Part shown: positions 1 to 7,929 of the stretch, piece by piece | Layout: each line of letters starts with the position of its first letter | Position numbering within the stretch: the stretch's first letter is position 1 | DNA from: Oscillospiraceae bacterium | GTDB taxonomy: Bacteria > Bacillota > Clostridia > Oscillospirales > Ruminococcaceae | DNA length: 28,636 bases | Reading direction: 5' to 3' | Assembly (NCBI GenBank): GCA_016303235.1 | Contig: JAEDMB010000005.1 | Location: forward strand, 1 to 28,636 | The notes under the pieces: generated by a model | The model's input: the letters and a program-made list of their open reading frames with translations, nothing else | Told to the model about the DNA's origin: nothing | The model's database searches: none | Program-made: the position numbers and the translations under genes

Positions 1-699
1 TATCTTGATGTATGTATCTGCGGAGGCACTGAAAGTACGGTTACAGAATTTGCACTCGGCGGATTCAGCAATATGAAAGCTCTTACAAAGTCAAATGACC
101 TTGAACGTGCATCAATCCCTTTTGACAAGGAAAGAAGCGGATTTGTACTCGGCGAAGGCTGTGGAATACTTGTGCTTGAGGAATATGAACACGCTAAGGC
201 AAGAGGTGCTGAAATTTACGCTGAAATTGCGGGATACGGTGCAACATGTGACGGCTATCATATGACATCACCGTCACCGGACGGAGAATCCGCCGGAATG
301 GCTATGACTCTCGCTATGGAAGAGGCAGGCGTTAAGCCGTGCGATGTTGACTATATAAATGCTCATGGTACTTCAACAGGACTTAATGACAAATATGAAA
401 CAAGAGCTATAAAAAATGCACTCGGCGATGAGGCATATAATGTAAAAATCAATTCAACTAAATCTATGGTTGGTCATCTGCTTGGTGCTGCGGGAGCTGT
501 TGAGGCTATTGTTACTGCTAAGAGTATTAAAGAAGGTCTTATTCACAAGACTGTCGGATATAAAGTTCCCGATGAAGAATGTGACCTTAATTACTGCGTT
601 GAGGGAAATATAAAGCAGGAAATAAAATCAGCACTTTCAAATTCACTCGGATTCGGCGGACACAATGCTACAATCTGCTTTAAAAAAGTAAGCGATTAA
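1..699 (+). CDS. fabF: Beta-ketoacyl-ACP synthase II (FabF), 5'-truncated by window edge
   Basis: The frame is open from base 1, so the gene starts outside the window and only the C-terminal 232 residues are present. FabF condenses malonyl-ACP with a growing acyl-ACP in cytoplasmic type II fatty-acid synthesis. Two of the three catalytic residues are visible: the His of AHGTSTGLND (codon at 364) and the His of SMVGHLLGAAGAVEA (codon at 475). The CGGTES stretch at the start and the SLGFGGHNATI motif near the end are typical of the KAS I/II family. The active-site Cys must lie upstream. It is followed 15 nt later by accB, so it belongs to the fab/acc operon. The family is certain; FabF rather than FabB is inferred from the neighbourhood and from Bacillota habits. 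Confidence 0.95.
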   Translation, partial: YLDVCICGGTESTVTEFALGGFSNMKALTKSNDLERASIPFDKERSGFVLGEGCGILVLEEYEHAKARGAEIYAEIAGYGATCDGYHMTSPSPDGESAGMAMTLAMEEAGVKPCDVDYINAHGTSTGLNDKYETRAIKNALGDEAYNVKINSTKSMVGHLLGAAGAVEAIVTAKSIKEGLIHKTVGYKVPDEECDLNYCVEGNIKQEIKSALSNSLGFGGHNATICFKKVSD

Positions 700-714
700 G
701 AGAGGTTTTGCATT

Positions 715-1191
715 ATGTCAGAAAAAATAATGAACAGTATTACTCTTGATGAAATAAAGGAGCTTGCTGAAACCGTCAGAAAAAATGAACTCGGCAAAAT
801 TAAAATCAGATACGGAGAATGTGAAATAGTAATAGAGGGAAAGAAAAGCAGGGAAGTTATATCCTCTGTTCCGGTACAGCCGGCTATGACAGTTCAGAAT
901 GTCAATGCCTCTGTTCCGTCCGAAAAAGCTGAAAAATCCGAAAAGCCCGAAATAAAGGGAAATACGGTAAAATCTCCGATTGTGGGAACTTTTTATGCTT
1001 CACCGTCACCCGAAAAACCGCCTTTTGTAAAAATCGGCGATACTGTTAAAAAGGGCGATGTAATCATGATTATTGAATCTATGAAACTCATGAATGAAGT
1101 ACAGAGCGATTTTGACGGAAAAGTTCTTGATATACTCGTTGAAAACGGTCAGGCAGTTGAATATGACCAGCCTGTTATGATTATAGGTTAG
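715..1191 (+). CDS. accB: Biotin carboxyl carrier protein of acetyl-CoA carboxylase
   Basis: 158 residues, the normal BCCP size. It carries the biotin that shuttles carboxylate from biotin carboxylase (AccC) to the carboxyltransferase (AccAD) in the first committed step of fatty-acid synthesis. The N-terminal third is a helical segment followed by a charged, Pro/Lys/Glu-rich linker (about residues 42-82). The C-terminal biotinyl domain (about 84-158) holds the biotinylation motif ESMKLMNEV, with Lys124 as the modified residue. The ATG follows a GAGAGG ribosome site 9 nt upstream. It lies between fabF and fabZ with gaps of about 15 nt on both sides, consistent with one transcript. Confidence 0.97.
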   Translation: MSEKIMNSITLDEIKELAETVRKNELGKIKIRYGECEIVIEGKKSREVISSVPVQPAMTVQNVNASVPSEKAEKSEKPEIKGNTVKSPIVGTFYASPSPEKPPFVKIGDTVKKGDVIMIIESMKLMNEVQSDFDGKVLDILVENGQAVEYDQPVMIIG

Positions 1192-1205
1192 GAGGCATAA
1201 TAAAA

Positions 1206-1658
1206 ATGTCAGAAGTATTGCTTAACAGAGAGCAGATTATGGAAATAATCCCCCACAGAGACCCTTTTCTCCTTATAGATGAGGTTCTCGAAATGGAGGT
1301 CGGCGTCAGAATAAAGGCAAGAAAATATATAAAGGAAGAGGATTTCTGGTTTAAGGGACATTTTCCGGATTATCCGGTAACTCCGGGAGTGCTTATGATT
1401 GAAATGCTTGCACAGGCAGGTGCAGTATGCATGCTTTCAAAACCGCAGTACAAGGGAAAAATTGCACTTTTTGCCGGTATAGATAAGGCTAAGTTCCGCA
1501 AACAGGTAAAACCCGGAGACGTTCTTGACCTTGAAGTTGAAATCATCAAGGAAAAGCTCTCAATAGGAACGGGAAAGGCTCTTGCTACTGTTGACGGAAA
1601 AAAAGCTGTATCATGTGAGATTTCATTTGCTGTTATTGACGGCAACAAGGAAGATTAA
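1206..1658 (+). CDS. fabZ: 3-hydroxyacyl-ACP dehydratase FabZ
   Basis: 150 residues, the usual FabZ length. It removes water from beta-hydroxyacyl-ACP to give trans-2-enoyl-ACP in the elongation cycle. The start shows the IMEIIPHRDPFLLID signature. The hot-dog fold active site is visible as GHFPDYPVTPG, with catalytic His52, and MIEMLAQAG, with catalytic Glu66. A strong TAGGAGG ribosome site overlaps the accB stop. The gene ends only 2 nt before accC, which implies translational coupling. The FabZ versus FabA choice rests on the PHR N-terminus and short length, both FabZ-like. Confidence 0.97.
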   Translation: MSEVLLNREQIMEIIPHRDPFLLIDEVLEMEVGVRIKARKYIKEEDFWFKGHFPDYPVTPGVLMIEMLAQAGAVCMLSKPQYKGKIALFAGIDKAKFRKQVKPGDVLDLEVEIIKEKLSIGTGKALATVDGKKAVSCEISFAVIDGNKED

Positions 1659-1660
1659 CT

Positions 1661-3019
1661 ATGTTTCAGAAAGTATTGATTGCCAACAGAGGCGAAATTG
1701 CCGTACGAATAATACGTGCCTGTCGTGAACTCGGAGTGCGTTGCGTTGCCGTATATTCTACGGCTGACAGAAATGCACTCCATGCACAGATTGCCGATGA
1801 GGCTGTGTGTATCGGTTCAGCACTGACTAAAGACAGCTATCTGAATATGAATGCAATAATATCATCGGCACTTGTAACCCACTGCGATGCAATTCACCCC
1901 GGATTCGGATTCCTTTCGGAAAATGCTGAATTTGCAAGACTCTGCGAAAAATTCGGCATAGAATTTATAGGCCCTTCATATAAATCAATAGAAATGCTCG
2001 GAGACAAGGCGGAAGCTAAAAGAACTATGAAATCTGCCGGAGTTCCTGTAATTCCGGGGTCTGACGGTGCAGTGAAATCTATTGACGAGGCTAAGGAAAT
2101 TGCCGGAAAAGCAGGCTATCCTGTACTTGTAAAGGCATCGGCAGGCGGTGGCGGAAGAGGTATAAGACGTGTTGACACTCCGGAAGAACTTGAAAGCCAG
2201 ATGACCATTGCACAGCAGGAGGCTCAGAATTTCTTTGGTGACAATTCCGTATATATCGAAAAATTTCTCATAAATCCCCACCATGTTGAAATTCAGATTA
2301 TGGCTGACAAGTTCGGAAATACAATATATCTCGGTGAACGTGACTGCTCTATGCAGAGAAGAAACCAGAAGGTTCTCGAAGAAAGTCCAAGTCCCATTGT
2401 TACGCCCGAACTCCGTAAGAAAATGGGAGAATCAGCCATGATTGTTGCAAAACAATGCGGTTATTATAATGCAGGTACAATAGAATTTCTTGTTGATGAC
2501 GATAAAAATTTCTACTTTATGGAAATGAATACACGTATTCAGGTTGAACACCCTGTTACCGAAGCTGTTACCGGTTTTGACCTCGTAAAAGCTCAGATAA
2601 AAGTTTCTGCCGGTGAAAAGCTTGATGTCACTCAGGACGATATAAAAATAAGCGGTCATGCAATAGAATGCAGAATAAATGCCGAAAATCCCGAACTTGA
2701 TTTCAGACCCTCTCCCGGACAGATTAAAGCTCTCAACATGCCCGGAGGCCCCGGAATAAGAATAGATACGGCAGTTTATCAGGGCTACACTATACCTCCC
2801 TATTACGATTCAATGATAGCAAAATTAATAGTTCACGGTTCAAGCCGTAAAGAGGCTATAATGAAAATGAAATGGGCATTGTCTGAATTTATAGTTGACG
2901 GAATCGATACAAATATTGATTTTCAGCTTGAACTTATTAAAAACCGTGATTTTGAAAACGGCAACTATAATATAGGCTATCTTAATCAGTATATGGAAAA
3001 GCGTAAGAAGAAAAAATAA
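1661..3019 (+). CDS. accC: Acetyl-CoA carboxylase, biotin carboxylase subunit
   Basis: 452 residues, matching the stand-alone biotin carboxylase family. It uses ATP and bicarbonate to carboxylate the biotin on AccB. The N-terminal domain begins with KVLIANRGEIAVRIIRA. The ATP-grasp domain carries the glycine-rich loop KASAGGGGRG (158-167). The catalytic segment MEMNTRIQVEHPVTE starts at residue 287, placing Arg292 and Glu296 at the same numbers as in the E. coli enzyme. There is no fused biotinyl domain, so this is not pyruvate carboxylase, and the neighbouring accB and accDA support that reading. It starts 2 nt after fabZ and ends 16 nt before accD. Confidence 0.97.
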   Translation: MFQKVLIANRGEIAVRIIRACRELGVRCVAVYSTADRNALHAQIADEAVCIGSALTKDSYLNMNAIISSALVTHCDAIHPGFGFLSENAEFARLCEKFGIEFIGPSYKSIEMLGDKAEAKRTMKSAGVPVIPGSDGAVKSIDEAKEIAGKAGYPVLVKASAGGGGRGIRRVDTPEELESQMTIAQQEAQNFFGDNSVYIEKFLINPHHVEIQIMADKFGNTIYLGERDCSMQRRNQKVLEESPSPIVTPELRKKMGESAMIVAKQCGYYNAGTIEFLVDDDKNFYFMEMNTRIQVEHPVTEAVTGFDLVKAQIKVSAGEKLDVTQDDIKISGHAIECRINAENPELDFRPSPGQIKALNMPGGPGIRIDTAVYQGYTIPPYYDSMIAKLIVHGSSRKEAIMKMKWALSEFIVDGIDTNIDFQLELIKNRDFENGNYNIGYLNQYMEKRKKKK

Positions 3020-3035
3020 GATTGTGGTGAATTAG

Positions 3036-3893
3036 ATGCTTGAGGATTTATTCAAGGTCGTTAAAAAGAGATTCAATGATGACGACAATAAGGCTGAAAC
3101 TGAAAAGCCGAAATTCAAATGCCCCCGCTGTCAGCACATGATTACAGAGGAGCATTACAATGAACTTTTAAAAGTATGCCCCGACTGTAATTATCACGGC
3201 AGAATGACGGCAAGAGAACGCATTGCAATAACAGTGGATAAAGACAGCTTTATTGAATTTGATAAGGATATGAAAAGCTGTAACCCTATAAATTATCCCG
3301 AATATGAAGAAAAACAACAGGAACTCCGTGAAAAGACAGGTCTTTCCGATGCAGTTGTGACAGGTCAGGCTAAAATAAAGGGCAGTGATGTTATAATAGC
3401 TGTTATGGATTCAAGATATATGATGGCATCAATGGGAAGTGTAGTGGGCGAAAAAATTACAAGAGCCTTTGAAACTGCTGTTGACAAAAAACTTCCTGTC
3501 ATAATCTTTACTGCATCGGGCGGTGCAAGAATGCAGGAGGGTATAGTATCACTTATGCAGATGGCTAAAACCTCCGGAGCTGTTGCACGTCATAATCAGG
3601 CTGGACTGCTCTATATAACAGTTATGACTGACCCTACAACGGGCGGAGTTACGGCAAGCTTTGCGTCATTAGGCGATATTATAATTGCTGAACCAAAAGT
3701 TCTTATAGGCTTTGCGGGCAGACGTGTTATAGAAGGCACTATAAAGCAGAGACTTCCCGATGATTTTCAGCTTGCCGAATTTCTTGAGGAAAAGGGCTTT
3801 GTTGATATGATTGTTGAACGCAGAAAGATGAGAAGTACACTTTCACATCTTCTGAAACTTCACGGATATGTTCCGGAACAGGAGGAGGCTTGA
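3036..3893 (+). CDS. accD: Acetyl-CoA carboxylase carboxyltransferase beta subunit
   Basis: 285 residues. Together with AccA it transfers the carboxyl group from carboxybiotin to acetyl-CoA. The N-terminal four-cysteine zinc finger typical of AccD is intact: Cys29, Cys32, Cys48 and Cys51 (FKCPRCQHM and KVCPDCNYH). The crotonase-like core contains FTASGGARMQEG and the DPTTGGVTASFA motif. A GTGGTGA stretch lies before the ATG, a modest ribosome site. It ends with an Asp/Glu-rich tail containing a strong GGAGGAGG at 3881-3888 that serves the next gene, accA, 4 nt after the stop. Confidence 0.97.
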   Translation: MLEDLFKVVKKRFNDDDNKAETEKPKFKCPRCQHMITEEHYNELLKVCPDCNYHGRMTARERIAITVDKDSFIEFDKDMKSCNPINYPEYEEKQQELREKTGLSDAVVTGQAKIKGSDVIIAVMDSRYMMASMGSVVGEKITRAFETAVDKKLPVIIFTASGGARMQEGIVSLMQMAKTSGAVARHNQAGLLYITVMTDPTTGGVTASFASLGDIIIAEPKVLIGFAGRRVIEGTIKQRLPDDFQLAEFLEEKGFVDMIVERRKMRSTLSHLLKLHGYVPEQEEA

Positions 3894-3897
3894 ATTT

Positions 3898-4704
3898 ATG
3901 GAAAATGAAAAAACTGCCTGGGAACGCCTTCAGATTGTCCATAACAAGAACCGCCCTACTGTCAATGATTACATACCACTGATTTTTGATGAATTCTATG
4001 AAATCCATGGCGACCGCCATTTTGGCGATGACGGTGCAATAATGGGCGGTATAGGCAGGCTTGCCGGAATCCCTGTTACAGTAATAGCACAGGTAAAGGG
4101 AAGAAATATAAATGAAAATAAAAAATGCAATTTCGCAATGCCTCACCCCGAAGGTTACCGCAAGGCTTTGAGACTTGCAAAGCAGGCGGAAAAATTTCAC
4201 CGACCTGTAATATGCTTTATAGATACCCCCGGAGCTTTCTGCGGAATTTCTGCGGAGGAAAGAGGTCAGGGAGAGGCCATTGCAAGAAATATTATGGAGT
4301 TTATGACTTTGAGAACTCCTGTAATATCAATAGTTCTTGGCGAGGCAGGGAGCGGAGGCGCTCTGGCTCTCGGTGTATGCGACCATCTTGCTATGCTTGA
4401 AAATGCAGTTTATTCCATACTCTCTCCGAGAGGTTTTGCAAGTATTCTCTGGAAAGACCCCTCCCGTGAGGAGGAGGCAAGCTCTATAATGAAAATGACT
4501 GCCGAAGATATGATTGAACTTAAGGTTGCTGAAACAATTATTGAAGAACCACTCGGCGGAGCTCACAACAATTTAGACAAAATTGCTGAAAATATCAAGG
4601 AATTTTTGTCACAGGAAATTTCAGAAATTTCTAAAAAAGATATTGACGAATTGCTTAAATCACGCTATACTAAGTTTAGAAAAATCGGTGAGTTTACAGA
4701 GTAA
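3898..4704 (+). CDS. accA: Acetyl-CoA carboxylase carboxyltransferase alpha subunit
   Basis: 268 residues, shorter than the E. coli protein (which has a longer N-terminal extension) but normal for Bacillota. It forms the alpha2beta2 carboxyltransferase with AccD. Core motifs include EIHGDRHFGDDGAI, FIDTPGAFCG and LGEAGSGGALALG, the last forming the oxyanion-hole region. I place the start at ATG 3898 (MENEKTAWERL), 9 nt after the GGAGGAGG at 3881-3888. An in-frame ATG at 3868 lies upstream of that ribosome site and inside accD, so it is unlikely. It is followed by a 49-nt gap before acpP. Confidence 0.96.
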   Translation: MENEKTAWERLQIVHNKNRPTVNDYIPLIFDEFYEIHGDRHFGDDGAIMGGIGRLAGIPVTVIAQVKGRNINENKKCNFAMPHPEGYRKALRLAKQAEKFHRPVICFIDTPGAFCGISAEERGQGEAIARNIMEFMTLRTPVISIVLGEAGSGGALALGVCDHLAMLENAVYSILSPRGFASILWKDPSREEEASSIMKMTAEDMIELKVAETIIEEPLGGAHNNLDKIAENIKEFLSQEISEISKKDIDELLKSRYTKFRKIGEFTE

Positions 4705-4753
4705 ATAATTTAACCGGTTTTCTGCATAAATTATAAACGGAGGATTTTTTATC

Positions 4754-4990
4754 ATGACTTTTGACAAGCTCAAAGACATTATCGCTGACCAGCTTAGCGT
4801 TGATGAAGAAAAAATTACTATGGAAGCAAGCATTACTGAAGATTTAGGTGCTGATTCTCTCGATGTTGTAGACCTCATTTCTGTTATCGAAGACGAATTT
4901 GACCTCGAAATCCCTGAAGAAGCTGTTGACAGCATCAAGACAGTAGGCGACATTGTAAACTATATTGAAAAGAATGCAAGTGCTGAATAA
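4754..4990 (+). CDS. acpP: Acyl carrier protein
   Basis: 78 residues, acidic, and the standard size for ACP. The phosphopantetheine attachment motif is ADSLDVVDL, with Ser35 as the modified residue. Helix II and III features (VIEDEFDLEIPEEAVDSIKTV) are typical. It has its own clear ribosome site (CGGAGGA) 9-10 nt before ATG. It is the last gene of the fatty-acid operon, just ahead of a hairpin terminator at 5004-5032. Its position at the 3' end, after a 49-nt gap, could allow higher stoichiometry, but no separate promoter with both boxes was recognised there. Confidence 0.97.
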   Translation: MTFDKLKDIIADQLSVDEEKITMEASITEDLGADSLDVVDLISVIEDEFDLEIPEEAVDSIKTVGDIVNYIEKNASAE

Positions 4991-5003
4991 TTAATCGGCT
5001 CTT

Positions 5004-5039
5004 AACTGCTTTTCCATTCGGGGAAAGCAGTTTTCTTTA
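5004..5039 (+). terminator. Rho-independent terminator after acpP
   Basis: A stem of about 12 bp, AACTGCTTTTCC (5004-5015) against GGGAAAGCAGTT (5021-5032) with one G-U pair, closes a 5-nt loop. It is followed by TTCTTT. It ends the fab/acc operon and separates it from the cysteine T-box promoter 14 nt downstream. Confidence 0.85.
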
Positions 5040-5045
5040 GCCGTA

Positions 5046-5074
5046 TTGACATTATCATTTTTTTTGTATATAAT
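5046..5074 (+). promoter_or_regulatory. Consensus sigma-A promoter for the cysteine T-box operon
   Basis: TTGACA at 5046-5051, a 17-nt spacer, then TATAAT at 5069-5074. Both hexamers match the vegetative consensus exactly at the optimal spacing. The predicted start is near 5081-5083, directly before the T-box Stem I. Such a strong promoter fits a system whose output is set by attenuation rather than initiation. Confidence 0.85.
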
Positions 5075-5082
5075 ATAATATA

Positions 5083-5301
5083 TATTTTAAAAGCGTAGCA
5101 GTCAGAGTAAGCTGAAATCGTTTTACAGAGAGTGCCGGTATGGTGTGACGGCATAAACGTTTCTTCATGAAGTGCGTCTGTCAGCTCCGGAGAGGAAATA
5201 ACAGTATTCTCCGGCGTACAATCTGCGTTAAGGATTTTTTTGAGTGATAAATTCAGAGTGGAACCGTGGTAAATATAACCGCCTCTGTCGGAGATTTTTT
5301 T
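5083..5301 (+). ncRNA. T-box riboswitch leader, predicted tRNA-Cys (UGC specifier)
   Basis: The leader has the hallmark AGAGAG (5127-5132) and TGGTG (5141-5145) distal Stem I motifs around a TGCCG/CGGCA helix. A specifier loop forms with GTAAGC on the 5' side and TGAAGTGCG (5168-5176) on the 3' side. This places TGC (5173-5175, Cys) next to a conserved purine just above the CAGA/TCTG basal helix. A second hairpin follows (CCGGAGA 5187-5193 with TCTCCGG 5208-5214). The T-box core TGGAACCGTGG lies at 5259-5269. The competing terminator pairs AGAG...GTGGT with ACCGCCTCT (5255-5286), and a T-run follows at 5295-5301. Uncharged tRNA-Cys would favour readthrough into cysE and cysS, whose functions match the specifier. 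The family is sure; exact 5' end and fold are hand-drawn. Confidence 0.92.
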
Positions 5302-5336
5302 CTTCAGCAGGGGTTTTTGTTTTAAAGGAGGTGATT

Positions 5337-5999
5337 TTGATTTTCAAACAGTTAAGAGAAGATATTGCCGTCATAAAGGCTCATGACCCGGCTGCGAGAA
5401 GTTCATTTGAAATATTTTTCACATATTCCGGACTTCATGCTGTCAGAAGTTACCGCCATGCTCACTGGTTTTATAAGCATAAAATGTATACCATTGCGAG
5501 AATGATTTCGCAGTGGTCGAGATTCTGGACGGGGATAGAAATTCACCCCGGTGCAACAATAGGCAAAAGCCTTTTCATCGACCACGGAATGGGAGTTGTA
5601 ATAGGTGAAACGGCTGTTATAGGCGACAACTGTCTTATATATCAGGGAGTAACTCTCGGCGGTACAGGAAAAGACAAGGGAAAGCGTCACCCTACTCTCG
5701 GAAATAATGTTCTTGTAGGTGCAGGTGCAAAAGTTCTGGGACCTTTTACTGTCGGAAACAATGTCAAGATTGCAGCGAATGCCGTTGTGCTTAATCCTCT
5801 GCCGGATAACTGCACTGCTGTCGGAATACCGGCAAGAATAGTAAAACAGGACGGAAATAAAGTCCGCCCATGCGTGACAAATGAGATTGACCAGGTTCAT
5901 ATCCCCGACCCGATTTCTTTGGATATGTGCAAAATGCTTGCTAAAATAGAAAGCCTTGAGAAAAAAATTCAGGAGATTGAAAATGCACAGAATAAATAA
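5337..5999 (+). CDS. cysE: Serine O-acetyltransferase (CysE), TTG start
   Basis: 220 residues. It acetylates serine with acetyl-CoA to O-acetylserine, the precursor of cysteine. The N-terminal helical segment FKQLREDIAVIKAHDPAARS is typical. The left-handed beta-helix hexapeptide region (about 66-170) holds HGMGVVIGETAVIGDNC, with catalytic His83, and a GKRHPTLG turn. No ATG is suitable: the family N-terminus aligns with TTG at 5337, 5 nt after AAAGGAGG (5324-5331), while an ATG-initiated frame from 5244 would begin inside the T-box. The alternative is ATT at 5340. It is the first gene of the Cys T-box operon and overlaps the next gene by 17 nt. No cysK is present in the window. Confidence 0.94.
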   Translation: MIFKQLREDIAVIKAHDPAARSSFEIFFTYSGLHAVRSYRHAHWFYKHKMYTIARMISQWSRFWTGIEIHPGATIGKSLFIDHGMGVVIGETAVIGDNCLIYQGVTLGGTGKDKGKRHPTLGNNVLVGAGAKVLGPFTVGNNVKIAANAVVLNPLPDNCTAVGIPARIVKQDGNKVRPCVTNEIDQVHIPDPISLDMCKMLAKIESLEKKIQEIENAQNK

Positions 6000-6501
6000 T
6001 ATTCCAATTCCTCATATTGGAATGAGAATCTGGAAAACTGTTATTGCCGTATTGCTGAGTTCCTTATCGGGATATATTTTTAAATACAATCCCTTTTACA
6101 CTATTATAACTGCTATACTTTGTATGCAGACGAATACAGAAGCAAGTTTTAAAACAGCCGGCGTGAGATGTATAGGAACTTTTATAGGAGGTATATTTGC
6201 AGGTATTATGCTTGTTATAATAGATATATTCTCCATTGAACTTTTCAGCATAGTTTATTATATAATAATAAGCTTGTTTGTTGCTCCGCTGATTTATATA
6301 ACGGTTCTTATACACCGTGAAAAAAGTGCATTCATTACGTGCGTGGTATTTTTCAGCGTAGTGCTGGTGAATATCGTCCGAATGAATCCTTATCTTTTCA
6401 TTGTACTGCGTGTGCTTGAAACGCTTGCAGGAATAGGAATTTCACTTGCGGTCAATATGATTATCAAAAATCCTGACAGAAAAAATAATGAGACAGTATA
6501 A
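5983..6501 (+). CDS. Small FUSC/aromatic-acid-exporter-like membrane protein
   Basis: 172 residues with about five hydrophobic stretches: residues near 10-35, 55-75, 80-108, 116-130 and 140-162. It resembles only the N-terminal membrane half of the ArAE/FUSC family (compare the larger homologue at 24060-25046); no cytoplasmic domain follows. The start ATG at 5983 lies inside cysE, 6-7 nt after AGGAGA, giving a 17-nt overlap and probable translational coupling. A frame-open extension to 5956 is rejected because it lacks a ribosome site. Its place between cysE and cysS under a Cys T-box suggests a role tied to cysteine or O-acetylserine handling, perhaps efflux, but that is inference. The substrate is unknown. 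Confidence 0.8.
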   Translation: MHRINNIPIPHIGMRIWKTVIAVLLSSLSGYIFKYNPFYTIITAILCMQTNTEASFKTAGVRCIGTFIGGIFAGIMLVIIDIFSIELFSIVYYIIISLFVAPLIYITVLIHREKSAFITCVVFFSVVLVNIVRMNPYLFIVLRVLETLAGIGISLAVNMIIKNPDRKNNETV

Positions 6502-6524
6502 TCTTATGAAAGGAAAGATTTATA

Positions 6525-7922
6525 ATGCAGATTTATAACACCATGACAAGAAAAAAAGAGGAACTCAAGCCTATTTCAGACAATCAGGTAAATATATATG
6601 CCTGCGGGCCTACTGTATATAACTATATACACATCGGAAATGCACGCCCCATATGTGCATTTGATGTTCTCAGACGCTATCTGAAATACAGAGGATATAA
6701 AGTAAAATACGTTCAGAACTTCACTGACGTTGACGACAAAATTATTAAAAAAGCAAATGAAGAAGGAGTTCAGGCATCTGATATATCCGAAAAATATATC
6801 GCTGAATATAAAAAGGATGCTCACGGTCTTAACGTTATGGACGCTGATGTCCACCCGAAAGTTACCGAAAGTATGGATATAATAATAGACCTTGTAAAAA
6901 AGCTTGTAGAAACAGGTCACGCCTATGAAAAAAACGGCGATGTATATTTCAGAACTTCAAGCTTTAAGGATTACGGAAAACTTTCCGGCATGCCTATTGA
7001 AGAACTTCAGGCGGGTGCAAGAATCGATGTAAGCGATATAAAGGAAAATCCTCTCGACTTTGCTGTATGGAAATCCGCAAAGGAGGGTGAACCTTACTGG
7101 GAATCACCATGGGGAAAAGGACGTCCGGGCTGGCATATCGAATGTTCAGCAATGTCAGGCTATCATATAGGCGATACACTTGATATTCACTGCGGAGGTC
7201 AGGATTTGATTTTCCCTCACCACGAAAACGAAATCGCACAGTCCGAAGCAGTTACCGGAAAACCTCTTGCAAACTGCTGGATGCACAACGGATATATAAA
7301 CGTTGACAATAAAAAGATGTCAAAATCACTCGGAAATTTCTTTACTGCCCGTGAAGTAGCCGAAAAATACGGATATGAAACAGTAAGATATATGATGATT
7401 CAGGCACATTACAGAAGTCCTATAAATTACTGCGTTGAACTTCTTGATGCATGCAAGGCTTCACTTGAACGTCTTTATAACTGCCGTGAAACACTTGACC
7501 GTGTAATTGCAAATGCAAAGGACGGAGAAATCTCCGGAACTGCAAAGAAAATTTTCTCCGAACGCCGTCAGCAGTTCATAACAGCTATGGACGATGATTT
7601 GAATACGGCAGACGGTATAACAGCAATATTCGAGCTTGTAAGAGATTTGAATACAATGTCAGCAGATAATTCAGTATCAAAACAGCAGTTACAGGCTGGT
7701 GCGGATTTATTCGATGAGCTTACAGACGTACTCGGCATTATGTATAACCGAAAGAAAGATGAGGAAATACCCGCTGAAATTCTTGAACTTGCCGAACAGC
7801 GTAAAAATGCCCGCAAGGATAAGAATTTTGCACTTGCCGATGAAATCCGTGATAAAATAACTGCTCTCGGATATTTAATAAAAGAAACCCGTCAGGGTAC
7901 TGAAATAAAAAAGATAGGTTAA
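6525..7922 (+). CDS. cysS: Cysteinyl-tRNA synthetase
   Basis: 465 residues, the standard CysRS length. It attaches cysteine to tRNA-Cys. The class I signatures are both present: HIGN at 36-39 within YIHIGNARP, and KMSKS at 264-268. The first zinc ligand is Cys27 in YACGPTVYNY. The WHIECSAMSGYHIG and HCGGQDLIFPHHENEIAQSE motifs supply the remaining zinc ligands. The C-terminal helical domain continues to the end. AGGAAAG precedes the ATG. A Cys-specific T-box controlling cysS together with cysE fits the biology. It ends 7 nt before the MBL-fold gene, so transcription probably continues. Confidence 0.98.
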   Translation: MQIYNTMTRKKEELKPISDNQVNIYACGPTVYNYIHIGNARPICAFDVLRRYLKYRGYKVKYVQNFTDVDDKIIKKANEEGVQASDISEKYIAEYKKDAHGLNVMDADVHPKVTESMDIIIDLVKKLVETGHAYEKNGDVYFRTSSFKDYGKLSGMPIEELQAGARIDVSDIKENPLDFAVWKSAKEGEPYWESPWGKGRPGWHIECSAMSGYHIGDTLDIHCGGQDLIFPHHENEIAQSEAVTGKPLANCWMHNGYINVDNKKMSKSLGNFFTAREVAEKYGYETVRYMMIQAHYRSPINYCVELLDACKASLERLYNCRETLDRVIANAKDGEISGTAKKIFSERRQQFITAMDDDLNTADGITAIFELVRDLNTMSADNSVSKQQLQAGADLFDELTDVLGIMYNRKKDEEIPAEILELAEQRKNARKDKNFALADEIRDKITALGYLIKETRQGTEIKKIG

Positions 7923-7929
7923 TAATATA

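Noticed and set aside
3868..3897. Longer accA start at 3868
   Set aside because: It precedes the GGAGGAGG ribosome site and adds residues not expected for AccA.
3739..4200. Open reading frame of 153 codons on the minus strand over accD/accA
   Set aside because: It is antisense to two certain genes, has no ribosome site, and its composition (runs of Tyr, Ser, Cys) is that of a shadow frame.
5244..5336. Longer cysE start at 5244
   Set aside because: It would begin in the T-box antiterminator, has no ribosome site, and its 31 extra residues do not resemble CysE.
5403..5900. Open reading frame of 165 codons antisense to cysE
   Set aside because: Antisense shadow of a well-supported enzyme gene.
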